Shown here: piece by piece, positions 11,635-23,237 of the stretch
Numbering within the stretch: the first letter of the stretch is position 1
How the letters are laid out: each line of letters opens with the position of its first letter
NCBI GenBank assembly: GCA_002205965.3
Contig: NADL03000450.1
Location: 248,001-312,000 of the forward strand
DNA length: 64,000 nucleotides
Source of the DNA: Kappaphycus alvarezii
Taxonomy: Eukaryota > Rhodophyta > Florideophyceae > Gigartinales > Solieriaceae
Direction of reading: 5' to 3'
Notes under the pieces: generated by a model
The model's input: only the letters and a program-made list of their open reading frames with translations
What the model was told of the DNA's origin: nothing
Database searches by the model: none
Program-made: the position numbers and the translations under genes

Positions 11635-13615
11635 TTAGTCGCTTTTGTAGTCTGAATCGCTAAATCTAAAAACTTTATTCTCTCCAAACACCTTAATACG
11701 TAATAAAAATTCCATCTTTACACGAAATAACACACGGAAATCTTCAGTTTGAACTAGTGCCAATGGTAATGACGGGATGTGTAACTGCAAAGGAACGAAA
11801 CAGAAAAGCTCATATCCGGTCTGGTGGGTGTAGCCATAAAGATCAAACACTCGAGAAGTTCTTGATATTAAAGGCGATATACAGACTCACTCTTATCATT
11901 AGTAAATAACTATTTGCTCCATTTCATATTGGGGTAGAAACTTTCCGACCGGATTCCATTCCAAACTTTTGGATCACCCGCTCGATGTAGGGCTTATGTG
12001 TAATCTATGCGAAAATGAATTCCAGAAGGAATAAAACTCCCAGAAAAGAGTAGAGCTATCCTAAATAACTGATGAAAAGATTGTCCCATAAATAAATTTG
12101 ATCTCTTCCACTTCAGCCATATTCTTTGATTTGACAATAATGTTATCAAAATACGAAGAAAGCCACAAATTAGGACAATAGTAAACAAGTTCATTAAAAA
12201 AATAACTTAAACAACCGTTTTTACAGATTAAATCATTCCATTTAGTTTGCTATTGACGTGTTGCTTGCTTCAAAACACACAAGCCTCGCCTTATTTTCAA
12301 TGCATCATGATCCTCATGGAGTTTCACACCCTCCGGCTCTATCAAGTCAATGCATTTGTCTAATTCAAGATATAAAAACAAATTTTAGCATCTGGTTGGT
12401 GGAAAAAGGATCCCTCTGAATGATGTCATTTAAAAAGAAAGGAACCGGAATAATTTCTACTATTGGGGCAAAATTACAATTAACTTTCCCTTGCAGAAAC
12501 CTTCCATAAAAAATGTGCGTTGTGTCGAAAAGTGTTACGAAATTAATCTAGCTTGCGAGTGAAGATGAATTTATTTAGTATTAGTAATACGTGCACACCC
12601 GGTGGCGTCGCTACAACATTCTATGTTTCAGCTCAGAGTCTATGCCTGACTGCCGCTGTCGACCATCATTTTGTTCGATGGCCACCGACAAGCAACGTAT
12701 CAATACGAATTGTGGATGAAGTAGCAAGGAATTTTTGCGCCATGTGAAATAAAAAACCACGTCCATTCTTCGCTGCTAATGGTATATGCTCCAAAACATC
12801 AGAACGGGATTTTAAAATACTAAGGCTAAACTTCAGTACATGTATATCACCCTAGGTGACATTAACTGGCATGCCGGGTCTGTTCTGTCATTTATATACT
12901 TTTTCGAACGCATTAACGTCTTTTTTTTGGCCAAATAGTCATCTCCTATGCGATTGTCATTAATTGTAAAGACGAAGATTTTACTGTTCTTAATAGCGTG
13001 AAATCCTCATTGATAACTGCGATAAGTCGCCTGATAATCTATAATCCTTACTGGCCGCTCTAAAAGCAGCCGAAGATCATGCCTAATTGTTATTTATCAT
13101 CCATTCTGCGGATATTTATCGTGGAAACATTTCACAAACTTAATTGACCGAAATATCTGAGGAACGAATTGTCCAGATTCTGACCACTCATCATCTCAAG
13201 AAAAGTATGTAATTTCTGACGAGATCAGAAGTGAGAGTTTCTGAATTTCGCAGCATGGACCATTGCCGCTGTCCGAGAGAATTCTGGGAGGCGATCATGC
13301 AAGAAGGGTTCTTATGGATTCAGAGATTTTGCTTTTGACACGTTCTGTTATGCACATTCCGTTATTTTTGTATGGAATAGTTGTAGCGTGCTCAATTCTG
13401 CGCTGTTCAAGGTATTCTGCAAAAGCGATATATTTCCAAACATTGTCGCTATGCATTCTTGTTGCATTGCAAGCGAATATCCCCTCTAGATATGATACAT
13501 GAAGTCTATACTGCTCAAATATATCAATCTTTCCTTGGATCGGCTGGGTTCGAATCCTCTCAGACTGCTCGTCGGCAAATGATATAAAGTGCAGAGAACC
13601 ATGAAATATTTCCAA
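11635..13615 (-). pseudogene. Ancient Ty1/copia relic: RNase H and integrase traces
   Basis: Read on the minus strand, 13295-13615 gives an integrase core in family order: FADEQSERIRTQPIQGK, then MHSDN (catalytic aspartate region), then a GIEH-like turn and TTIPYKNNGM, then TERVKSKISESIRTLL. These match the copia pattern FADDxSR, RSDNGxE, TTPYxPQQNG, ERxNRTLxExxRTLL. Several hundred bases downstream on the same strand, near 11635-11670, RFSDSDYKSD matches the copia RNase H motif (GYSDSDWAGD). That order (integrase before RNase H) is correct for Pseudoviridae. The reverse transcriptase between them is too decayed to align by eye. Strong AT bias and many stops indicate an old insertion. Confidence 0.55.
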
Positions 13616-16600
13616 AGAGACATAATTCCACTTACATATGAGTGAATGGCTTCACCGCTATAACGTGAACGGGTTGTGCTTGTAAATTTATTTTGTCGAA
13701 CTTTCTCTCGTTTTATACAACTGTCCCACCAGATTGCCTAGCCAACCTTCGGTTCATGCCTGACAGTAATAGCGCCATACCTTCTAAACGTTTGATACTC
13801 GGTAAGTTCGCCCGAACGAGCCGCTGCTACAACATCTACAGTACTGGCTCAGAATCGTAACTTTATTATCGCTTTCTATGGCTGTGCCAAATGCCATTTC
13901 ATTTATCACCAGAATCCATTCAATTTTGTAGACACATAAGACTAACTTCTCTCGAACTAGAGAGTCCGTGTCAAGTTTCAACTGCACTCAGTGTTTGCAA
14001 AGAAATCACCATAACCGTGATCACAGAGCACAGAACAAACTTATAAGTAACATGAAAAGTACCCGCGAGTAAAAAACTCTGCACCGTACAGCTATGCGAT
14101 AGAAAGTAATATTATGATCGCGTGTTGCAGTTCCTATCACGAGCATGCCGAAATGAGCGGCACAATCTCTTACCATCCCCAAGGATGATGCTACAGGGTT
14201 CAATTTCCTTAAATGCAAATTGGCAGTCTTTATTACATATCATGGCATCGATTAACCTGTTGTAACTCGCGGAACAATGCTCGCCACCCCGCTCTGGATG
14301 ATGAGGGTTATAATGGCTCCGACTCTTGGAACTCGGACCTCAAGGCCTGAACTTTACTCAGAAAACTGCTTTCAAGCTTTCTCTTTCATTGCTCGCTTCC
14401 TTTCGACGATCCAATTAAAGGCCTATACAGAACTGACACTAATTCCAAGTATCCGATCTTTGATAGTTGTACGACACTGCCAAGAAGCTGCACGTGACAA
14501 CAACCTCTAATCGAGTAGGAAGTGACCATTTTGCTCTTAACTAGTTCCTACTCTGACTGTGTCTGAATATGTAGAATTTAACTTTTGGACATGCTATCTC
14601 AATAAGAAGCACGGAGTTTCTCATCAAACTGTCTATCAATTGTTATTAGAAAATGCGCATCAAACTGCCTATCACTTGTTACTAGAAAATGCGCAGCCCG
14701 CAAATCAGCGCTTTTTAAGTTATACTTGCCCCTTCACTTCAATCAAATTCCCTTTCCCTATTCAGGTAGCATTTTTCTCATTGTTATGAAACGATTGCAT
14801 CCGAAGCAACAAAGTTTCTCTGATATCACCTGCAGATGCTGCATACGGAATTTACTCGGCTTTCTTGCTCTTGTAGATAGTTCCTGAGTGCTTCTCTTAG
14901 TAATTGATTTACAAGGAACTATCGGGATCATTGTAGACTGTTGATAATCATGCACATGGAAAAACGCAGATGTGAGACACTGCCACTCTAGCTTGCTTTT
15001 GCTTATATGTAACAAGGCAATTAAAGGCCAAAACTGTACTTTCGATAACCCTTAGCTACGGTAGATTATATGCACTTGCAAGTTCTTTGGAAATAGGGCA
15101 GCCCATCAAAGCAAGCCTTTTAAAAACTTCTTCGAGAGTTTCGCCGTAATTGTTCCCAGGTTCGTTGCAGTGTGACATTTTGGCAATTATTGATTGACAT
15201 TTCACCGGTATAGATTTCCACAACAAATGATGTATATCTTTCAGCCAGCTCCTAACTTGGAAGGGGTTTACTTAAACCGTCAAACAAAGTCGCAAGAGGA
15301 GATCACCAATCCATTGAATAATGATCTCTGGCGTCTGTCATATTCCTCATAAAGTGTAAACTTAGCGTGCGCTCCCGACCATCCTTTTCTGTCAAAAAAT
15401 GTCTCAACGACGAGCAGAACATTCTTGGCTACTAGCGATGCTTCAGTCCTGTAATTACACAGCTGTAGGTCTTCTCTAGAGCTGCCATGAAATGTGTTCA
15501 ATCTCTTACTTTCCTCTACGGTAGTCGGTCACCATATACGACTTCTAACAGAAACCAAAACGAAATAGATCAGATGGAAAAAATATGAAAAGGCTGAAGG
15601 ACTGTAAGTGAAGAAGGATAACAATTTTCTTCTCTTAGATCTATTTATAATACCTCTGCTGAGAAAAAGAATGTGCTCTAAAAAAAGACAGTAAATTTAC
15701 TGGCCTCAAAGTAAAACATTAGGCCTACAACCGTAAATAGTTCCATTTTGAATGAGTTCCATCAGATGAACAGTGCCTCTGAATTTAGGCTGATTTGGAA
15801 ACAATTGTTTTAGCGGTACTTACTTAGCATCTTTTTCGCACACTGCTTGTCAAAATTTTATCAAATTTCGAAGCTGATTAGCATTTGGGGGACTATAGTC
15901 ACTTTTTTGGGCTTTGATGTAGTTAGTTTATACTTAATCAGGATATTATTGCTCTTGACGAGTTTAGAAAACGTAAAAAGACTATGGAATTCGAATTTTT
16001 CTGTTCAAGGGCCTTACATATATTATCCAAAGCCATATAATCAGTAAAAATGAGCGATTAGACTCTATTCTCGTACTTTAAACACTAAGAACTTTAAAAA
16101 ATAACATGAGAGTAATGTTCGCAGTCCTGACGTCATATCATGCTTAAGCAGAATACTATTCCCACGCCTGGTTATCCTTTCGAGTATTAATAAAAACTTA
16201 TCCCCTGTAATTGGTATGATATTTGATATTAAGTTACAAATATTTATATTTCAGCCTATCTTCCTCAAAAATATCCAAAAGAAAGTAACAGAGTTGCACG
16301 AGAGTTGCCACTAGAATAATCACTTCCTATTAATACACAGCTATTGTTTTTTTCTTTTTTAGAGCAGATATCTGAATTTTACCCTGGAATATTTCTTTTA
16401 ATTACCAAATACCTTTTTACTCCCTAATAATACCTTTTAACAGATAACGACTAAAAAAATGAGAACTAGAGGCAAATTAATATCATCAGTTTTAGGAGCA
16501 CGCCTGATTTTCTCTCACTAAGGAATGTATGCTTCTCTTTTTAATACCAAGAACAAATTTCTGACTGATCCTTTGAGTACATCCCAAGTTTTCAAGAACT

Positions 16601-16689
16601 GCGGATGGTTCTTTTCACTTCTCTTCATTAATGAAGATGGCAAGTGAAACAAATAGTTCATCCGTCATAACCATTCCCAATTACCTGAT
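13616..16689. other. AT-rich desert, possible upstream remains of the copia relic
   Basis: No gene can be supported. Minus-strand frames at 13784-13987, 14021-14218, 14758-15015 and 15280-15501 fall where gag and protease of the minus-strand copia relic would lie, but show no zinc knuckle or clear protease motif. A two-copy 36-bp tandem repeat lies at 14622-14693. Confidence 0.35.
14622..14693. repeat. 36-bp tandem repeat, two copies
   Basis: Units 14622-14657 and 14658-14693 are aligned head to tail without a gap. Each starts CATCAAACTG and ends AGAAAATGCG, with three differences between them. The period is a multiple of three, so a reading frame across it (14559-14789) is kept open and repeats a 12-residue block. 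Confidence 0.8.
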
Positions 16690-19440
16690 ACATCTCTGTC
16701 AGCCCTCATCTCCCGTCCCCACAGCTCTGCCCCTTCCCTTTTCCCACCCACATTCCACGTCCAGTCCAAACCGCAGCCTATGACTTGCACTTCGCGGCCT
16801 TGTACCGCGTTATATCCACTGCCTGGCCAGAGCACAAGACTCGAGCCCTCCTAGAACTTCTTGCCATCCCGAAGCTAGTTTTCCGACAGAACCGCCCCGC
16901 ACTCTTGGCCGCAGTCGCCGTGAAGATTGCTCCAGCCTTGGTGACCGCATCCGCATTGCTTCCGCAACCTCTATGATGACCTCCTCCACGAGCCTACCTC
17001 CTTCACCTCCGCCCTCCCCCCCGCCCTAGCCCGCTGACCCTGCCCTTCGCAGATGTCGCCGCTTACTCTCCCGGGGTAGCCCTTCCCGGGCCACCGCAGC
17101 CCCTCTCGAAGTTGATCCTCCACTTCCCCCAGCGAAGCTACCTTTCAGTCCTTCGCTTCTCTCCATTCCTTGCCGCCCGGTCCTATCACCCCCATGCCCC
17201 CTATCGTTTGCCAGTACTGCGCAAGTTCTTTGTCTCGGACGTCCGCCGTGCTATTAAAAGCTTGGACTTTTCAACCGCTCCTGGGGCCGATGATGTGTCC
17301 CCAGTGTTCCTGCGAATGCTACTCCGCCCGTCAGACCTGGCCGAATTGCCTTCATGCTCTGACAAAGTTCCTGAATCTCTGCCGAACGGCGAACTGTTGG
17401 CCGCATGCCGCCTGTACTTCTGCGGAGACAGTCTCACTGCGCTGACGAAACCAAACGGGGAATCTGTCCAATAGCTGTCGGGCTTCCCTTCCGGCGCCGA
17501 ATTTCTAGGCTCTCGGCGCTCAATACTTCCTCCGTCCTTCGCTCACACCTTTACCTCATCAACTGGAGGTATGCGTCAAAACGGCTCCGATGTCATCATT
17601 CACTGCTTGCGTCGTCATTCCCAGTGCCCAGAGTTCTACGACCACGTGTTGGTTTAGATGACGCTCACAGCTTTCAATCGCATTTCCCGTCAGCGCATTC
17701 TTGAAGTGGTACAAACAATTGCCCCAGGTCAGCAAATTGGGTGCACTACTATTACGGTGCCTTAAAGAGCTCGCTTTCGGCCACTACGTCAGTAGTGCCG
17801 AGGGCACGCAGCAAGGGGGTCCGGTCGGTCCCTTGCTCTTTGCTCTTGCTCTTCATCCTCTCTTGCTCTCGCTACAAAGCTCTCACCTGCTCTGAATGCA
17901 TGGTGTGCAGATGACGGCAACATTTTCCTCCGCGTTCCCACGCCGCTGCCGACATCCATTCCATCCAGCTCGAAGGGGGTCCAGTTGGATTCCAGCTGAA
18001 CCTTTCCAAACCCCCAGTGTACGGTTTCTTCCTTCCCACATCCCTTTGTCACTTCCTGCCCCTTTTCTATCCCCCGGTTTTGCTGTGCTGGGATCTCCAA
18101 TCAGTTCGACAAGTTCTTCACAGAACGCCAAACCGCCGTGGACCGTATCTTCCAACCTCTCCGAGCTTGGACCATGCACAATTGGCTTTCCACCTTCACC
18201 GATTCTGTGCGAACGCCTCTGAGGTCATGGACGTAATACGTACGTTTCCCCCCACTCAATCTGCGGTACTGGCAGCCAGCTTCGATCAGAAGCAGAGGGA
18301 AGCGTTCACCAATTGCAATTGCCCTGCTCGGATAGAGCATGGCTTCAGGCCTCTCTTCGCTTTTTAATGGGTGGTCTCGGTCTCCTGCAAACGTCGGACA
18401 GTACGAGGCGGCTTACGCAGCGTCGTAATCATTCTTTCCGTCTTATATCCGACCTGCTGACCCTTGCCCAAGACCGCCATTTGAAGAGGTCCCCGGTCTG
18501 CAATCTCGCTCCTATCTTCCCGCCATCCGCAGCTGTCTTCGTCGCTAACGGCTACTTCCCTCTTCGAGCGTTGTTCTTGGCCCGCCCCCAGTGAAAGGCT
18601 CGAATCTGCGATTACATCTGAACTCATGCTTTCTAAGTCTGACAGGTTGTTCTTGTCCGCAGCACCCGACCGAGCACTGCGTCCTCTCCGTGCACACATC
18701 TTCCTACTGTTCCGTTTTCTCTTCGCTCCCTCACCGCCACTGCGGTACGTACATGGCCGCCTCTGCGTGGAAGGTCGCCCTGCTGTTCGTCTCGTTATCG
18801 CGCTATTCCCAGGATCTACTCGTTGTACGGTCTGCCCCTAGCGCTCTGTCGACGTTGTGCCCGTCTTGGATCCAAGCGGCCGACATGCTTTGACTTGCAA
18901 GTACGAAGACGGCATGACTCGCCGGCATCACGTCGTTAGCAACGTTCTCGCCCGCTTCTGTAAGGAAGTTGGAATCGCTGCACTCGTCGAACATACGCTC
19001 CCCGTCCAAGATCCCAATTCTTTTTTTCATTGGAAGCCCGTCCATTACGAATGGCCATCTACATTCCGGGTGCCTATGGTCTTCACACCAGTGATATTGC
19101 CGTCGACATTACCATTGCCCATACTTCTGCTCGCCGCCACATTTTGCCAAGTATAGTTAACGCAGGCGCTGCTGTGACACTCGCAGAGCGCGAGAAACAT
19201 CGTCGTTACGGCGATTACTGCCACCACACACGATATCCTCCGTTCCCCCGTCGGGACTGATATCTCTAGCTCCTTGGGCGACGAGGGCCAGAGGTTCTTC
19301 CGACGCCTCGCTTCCTTCGCTGCTTCCCGCCGCGGTCCATCTCCTAGCAGGAACTTCGCGACTTCGTTACCCGCTTTGCGTTTAGCCTCAAAGTGATGCA
19401 GGCGCGACAGGTTGCCACCCGCCGCCTGACTACGTAGTTG
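16690..19440 (+). mobile_element. LINE (non-LTR retrotransposon) reverse transcriptase, nearly full domain set, frameshifted
   Basis: The protein is read across several frames. The N-terminal part has a PKLVFRQ motif (about 16870-16890). RT follows: STAPGADDVSPVFLRMLLRP (about 17272-17331), PIAVGLPFRR, an AFNRIS motif A remnant (about 17674-17691), EGTQQGGPVGPLLFALALHP (motif B, about 17799-17858), CADDG in the catalytic YxDD position (17904-17918), then a GGLGL turn (about 18373). The C-terminal finger reads VLDPSGRHALTCKYE (about 18863-18907), followed by PADV and a DIAVDITIAHTSARRH-like domain with AGAAVTLAEREKHRRYGD, and a SSLGDEGQRFFRRLASFAA end. Most frame changes examined are single missing bases. 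Homologous 5' sequence recurs on the minus strand at 62.85-63.28 kb, and related 3' ends occur elsewhere. No endonuclease domain was recognised upstream. Confidence 0.8.
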
Positions 19441-19978
19441 GTCTCTGAATACTCTCCGCACACTTCCGTGCCTTAGAACTCTTAAGATTTTCGTTCCGAG
19501 TGATGCGAAGGCTTTGGGTCAATTAACAAATGCACTGTTTCGGCGTAGTGAAGCGGGCGCACATAAATCTTTATATACTGTAAAGGTCTCATTTTCTCTC
19601 TTACTACTGTACATTGTACAGCATAATTATGGGCAAAATGGACAATATATTACCGAGGTACTGAATTCTTTTCAAAAATTACTGTGGCCACCTCTAAGAA
19701 AGGTTACACGCTGGCTTGCTACGTATATCTTCGTTTTTGTACAGCAAAGAAGCTGTTTACTGTAGTTGGATCTCATGATCGCCACTAATGCCAGTACTAT
19801 TGCTAGATACTAATGTTAACGGCATCCGGGCGGCTAAAGTCGCCAGATCAGGGGCGTTGGTCGTTCTTCCAGGCGCGACTTTCATCTACCGTAGAGAGAA
19901 ACCGATCCCATATTCTCTTTGCTAAAGCAATCACAAACTCCTCCCTCTCACCGCACAACGAAATCCAAAGACCCAATA
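19441..19978. other. Intergenic: LINE 3' flank and promoter region of the dehydrogenase gene
   Basis: AT-rich and open to short frames only. The last 60 bases before the ATG at 19979 become C-rich (CTCCCTCTCACCGCACAACG), like other leaders in this window. No TATA box could be assigned. Confidence 0.3.
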
Positions 19979-20905
19979 ATGCCCTCCATGCCTGGTGAAA
20001 CACGGATCGGGTGGGTAGGTACCGGAGTCATGGGGTGCCACATGGCCGGTCACTGCATAACCGCCGGTTACCTTCCACTCACCGTGTACAACCGCACGGC
20101 CTCTAAAGCTCAACCGCTGATCGACCGAGGGGCGAAACTAGTCTCCACTCCGAAGGAAGTCGCAGAGGCCGCTGACATTGTATTCACCATGGTCGGTTAT
20201 CCGTCCGACGTCCGTCAAGTGATAGCCGGGCCAGATGGTATTCTGGCTGGATTGAAACCAGGTGGAATCGTTGTTGATCTTACCACCTCGGAACCAGCTC
20301 TGGCAAAGGAGCTTGCTGAGTTGGCAAGTGAGACTGGAAAGTATGTGTTGGATGCCCCAGTGACAGGAGGGGATATTGGGGCGAGGAAGGGCACGTTGAG
20401 TATTATGGTCGGTGGGGATGAGAAAGCCATTGAGGAAGTTTTACCCCTGCTTGATTGCTTTGCTGCAACCGTCAATGTATTTGGGGGTCCAGGTGCGGGT
20501 CAGCATTGTAAGATGGCGAATCAGATTGGTATTGCCACATCTATGCTAGGCATGTGTGAGGGCCTGATGTACGCTCATGTCGCTGGTTTGGATCTGGAGA
20601 CTTACTTGGCTGCTATTGCTGGCGGAGGTGCTGGAAGCTTCTCGGTGCAGAGCTATGCCCCGAGGTGTTGAAGAGGGACATGGCACCCGGTTTTATGTGG
20701 AACATTTTGTGAAGGATTTGGGTATTGCCCTGGAGGCATGCAAACAGTTGAAGATTTCATTGCCGGGCTAGCGTTGGCGCAGCAGTTGTATGTATCATTG
20801 ATGGCTTGCGGCGATGGCCGCCTTGGTACTCAGGCCTTGATAAAGACACTGGAAAGAATCAATGGCAAGGAATTGCCGAAGAAGGAGACATTTACAGCTT
20901 GGTAA
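19979..20905 (+). CDS. 3-hydroxyisobutyrate dehydrogenase-like beta-hydroxyacid dehydrogenase (three apparent 1-base gaps)
   Basis: NAD(P)-dependent oxidoreductase of the beta-hydroxyacid dehydrogenase family, which oxidises the hydroxyl of small 3-hydroxyacids. The exact substrate is not determined by sequence. The N-terminal Rossmann motif is GWVGTGVMG (about residues 10-18), the substrate-binding motif is DAPVTGGDIG (about residue 125), and the catalytic-lysine motif is GAGQHCKMANQIG (K is the proton donor in the family). The C-terminal helical domain is read as VLKRDMAPG, FYVEHFVKDLGIALE and LALAQQLY, ending ETFTAW-stop. Three frame changes (CCCC at 20658-20661, CCCGG at about 20686-20690, CCGGG at 20763-20767) each need one extra base. 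The ATG at 19979 is chosen because the Rossmann fold follows directly; an in-frame upstream ATG adds only 20 unlike residues. No mitochondrial presequence is evident. It faces TDP2, 46 bp away. Confidence 0.8.
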
Positions 20906-20951
20906 GGTCCCTAAGGGTATGATGTTGGAATAGAACGATCCACTAGTTGTA

Positions 20952-21972
20952 TCATACCGTCTCCCTTTGACAAATGAGCATCGATTGCGGACACCGATGA
21001 GCGTACAACCTACTCTTCACCGGTGGGAGTTTTCCAGTAAACACCAAATCGATGCACATTCCCCAATGATCGCTTACAAACTTCCCCAACGCCAGTCGCT
21101 CCTTCCCACCAAGCGGAAGCGCTCCACGTTGACATTCATCTCCGGTGGCCACAACAAGAACGAACGATCGTACCTTGCCTTTGGCTTGAACATGGTGTCA
21201 AACTCCAAGTTATCATTCTTGCTCATATCCCAGGTAAACTTTTCAGCATCCGACGCGCCAGCCGCAAGCCACGCATCGACAAACTTGGCGTTTTTCACCA
21301 CGCGCTGCCTCTTTTTCGGGCGATCCAGACCACCGTTGTCCACCCGTTGCTTCTCCGCCGCAAGTGTCTTGAACACATCTTTGGCTGACACTTCTGGTCA
21401 CGCAGGTTAGTGTCGCCTGCAAACACTGTGGCGTATCCATCGACGACAAGCTCGCGCATATGAGAAAATAGCTGCTGGATTTGATGCTTGCGTTGAATGG
21501 CGCCCTCTTTGAGAGACTCGAGATGGGAAGTTAGGAATGCTACTCATGGTCCATTTGCGTTGAGCTGTCCTTTGGCAAGTATGTAGTTGCGGTACATGCG
21601 GGAAGCTGGAAATTGTTTGCATGTGATGTCGATATGTGTGAGGAAGCCGAATCGAGTGAGCATGATGGGAAAGTAGGGCAGTTTGTCGGCCCACGTATCA
21701 CCGATGTGGAACAAGTATGATGGCTTGGAGGTGTGGCTGATGTTGGCATCTGTTTTTTCCTGTGGGGATTGGGTTGCAGTGGATATGTTGTCTGATTTTT
21801 TGTGTCGCAATGCAGCTGTGAGAATGGGGAGTGATTCGGCAGTGACCTCTTGAAGAAATACGATGTCAGGGTTGAGGTGACGGATTTGTTGCACAAGGGC
21901 ACGAGTGCGGGCGAGGATGGGAGCGGTGTCCATGTCAATATTCCAGGAGAGGAGACGGACGCGGTGGGACAT
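20952..21972 (-). CDS. TDP2: Tyrosyl-DNA phosphodiesterase 2-like nuclease (two apparent 1-base gaps and one TGA)
   Basis: Endonuclease/exonuclease/phosphatase-fold protein matching TDP2, which removes trapped topoisomerase II peptides from 5' DNA ends. The family motifs occur in order: LLSWNID (about residues 6-12), FLQEV (metal-binding glutamate), TSHLES, AGDTNLRD (catalytic aspartate; the TDP2 hallmark is GDTNLRD), TWDMSKNDN, and the terminal KFVSDHWGM (catalytic SDH). An in-frame TGA at 21544-21546 falls where one residue separates ANGP from VAFLTSHLES. Two frame changes (about 21391-21396, and a CCC run on the plus strand at about 21104-21106) each need one extra base. No ubiquitin-binding UBA domain precedes the catalytic domain, unlike animal TDP2. 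The start could be the ATG at 21972 or an in-frame one at 22065. Stop at 20952-20954. Confidence 0.8.
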
Positions 21973-22309
21973 GATGGTCAGAGGTGAAACGCGGGGGACG
22001 ATAGCACGGGTTGATTTGGAGAAACAAAAGTTTGACGGTGGCACAAAGAGGAAGAGATTCGGCATACGCTAGGGGGTACAAGTGGATAGATGGGAACGTC
22101 GAGGTTGTCGCGGCGGGATAGCGGTTACGGGGCTAGCTTGGTAGTCACCTCCCGGAAGGTGTCAAAGAACTCGGAATCATCCGGACTGAGCGCGTTGTTT
22201 CAAACCGAACGTCGGTTCAAACTTTGAACTTCAAATGTACATATACGGACAGATGGTCATGATCCCTATGCCAGGACGAACATTACCTTTGGAGCAACAA
22301 GAATGTGCA

Positions 22310-22334
22310 CATACTGTACAATACGTACAGTATG
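22310..22334. repeat. Inverted repeat CATACTGTAC / GTACAGTATG
   Basis: Perfect 10-bp arms at 22310-22319 and 22325-22334 flank the 5-base centre AATAC. The arms contain the TACTGTA motif that recurs across the gene islands. Confidence 0.85.
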
Positions 22335-22381
22335 TCAATATTTGAATATTCCCGCAAATCACATTGATTTGAGCTTCTGCT

Positions 22382-22490
22382 GATCAACTGTTGTACAGTA
22401 CTGAACTGTACAGCAATGCGGTCTAGATACTGTACAACTGTCCTGTTCTGCACACGTACTGTACAGTATATTTACTGTACTGTACATTCC
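22382..22490. repeat. Cluster of TACTGTACAGTA-type palindromes
   Basis: Within about 105 bp the motif recurs at least five times: GTACAGTACTG, ACTGTACAG, ATACTGTACA, GTACTGTACAGTA and TTTACTGTACTGTACA. The 12-mer TACTGTACAGTA is its own reverse complement and appears in full at about 22457-22468. Confidence 0.8.
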
Positions 22491-23197
22491 GAAGGTATTT
22501 TGGCGCTGTGTGTACTGCAATTTCAGAGTACTGCAAGTTTTGGGCGAACGAGGCTTCTTCGATGAGTGGATTGGCGCAGCAGCGGAGTTTCTGTGCTTAC
22601 AGCAATCTTTCCCATACCCGCTCAAGTCATCCTTGGTTCTGTTGCACTGTGTTGTGCTTACAGTAGCAGCGGCGATTTAAGATTACTGTATCGTGTAAAG
22701 GATTCATTCATTACAGCAAGTCTGTAAGTTACGGGGCAATAATTGTTGGATGGTGCAGTGGATCGGCGTTTTGTATGGTACAGTAGCGAAAACTTGTTTC
22801 AAGTGTCAAAATTCCGAACTGGGAAATCAAATACTGTAATGCCTTTGTATGGTGTAATTTAGCAGAGACTTTCGAGATATACTATCTTGAACACTTGTCG
22901 CTGCAGTGGTTGCAGGTTTGCGTGTGGGTTCTGCAACGACTCGAAGCAGTTATGCTCAACATAGAGTTGTTCCAACTTGGAACTATTAGGCAGGCAGCCA
23001 ATCACAGAGCAATGGGATTATTTCAACGGTCCCTCATACAGGTACTGTGCGCCCACTCGATATGGCAATGACTGGCATGACTGTAAGTAACTGCTTTCAT
23101 AAAACAATCCGCAGAACGGCCTTCCTTACCCTCTTCGTAGAAAGGGCCTCTTGAGAGGTCACCGCAGTTTCTGACAAGTGATCCATTCTGTATCATG

Positions 23198-23237
23198 CAG
23201 TACAGTACAGAACAGTACAGTACAGTACAGTACAGTA
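23198..23237. repeat. Pentanucleotide microsatellite (TACAG)n, about seven units
   Basis: The run reads TACAG TACAG AACAG and then four further TACAG units before TATTC. It is the same unit as the dispersed palindromes but all in one orientation, about 450 bp before the BTB start codon. Confidence 0.9.

Noticed and set aside
13548..13565. TGGGTTCGAATCCTCT looks like a tRNA T-arm (GGTTCGAATCC)
   Set aside because: No acceptor stem, D-arm or anticodon arm at the right distances on either side. The bases lie inside the copia integrase reading on the minus strand.
20658..20768. Programmed ribosomal frameshifting as an explanation
   Set aside because: Three separate sites in one short metabolic gene, with the same pattern in three unrelated genes, is not plausible. 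No slippery heptamer with downstream structure was seen.
19979..20905. Introns as the explanation for the HIBADH-like frame changes
   Set aside because: The frames change within a few bases with no loss of protein sequence and no GT-AG pair at those points.
22310..23237. TACTGTA repeats as a CRISPR array
   Set aside because: The units are short palindromes at irregular spacing without unique spacers of constant length, and the window is eukaryotic.
23198..23237. TACAG repeats as telomeric DNA
   Set aside because: Only about seven units, not G-rich on one strand in the usual way, and located between two genes.
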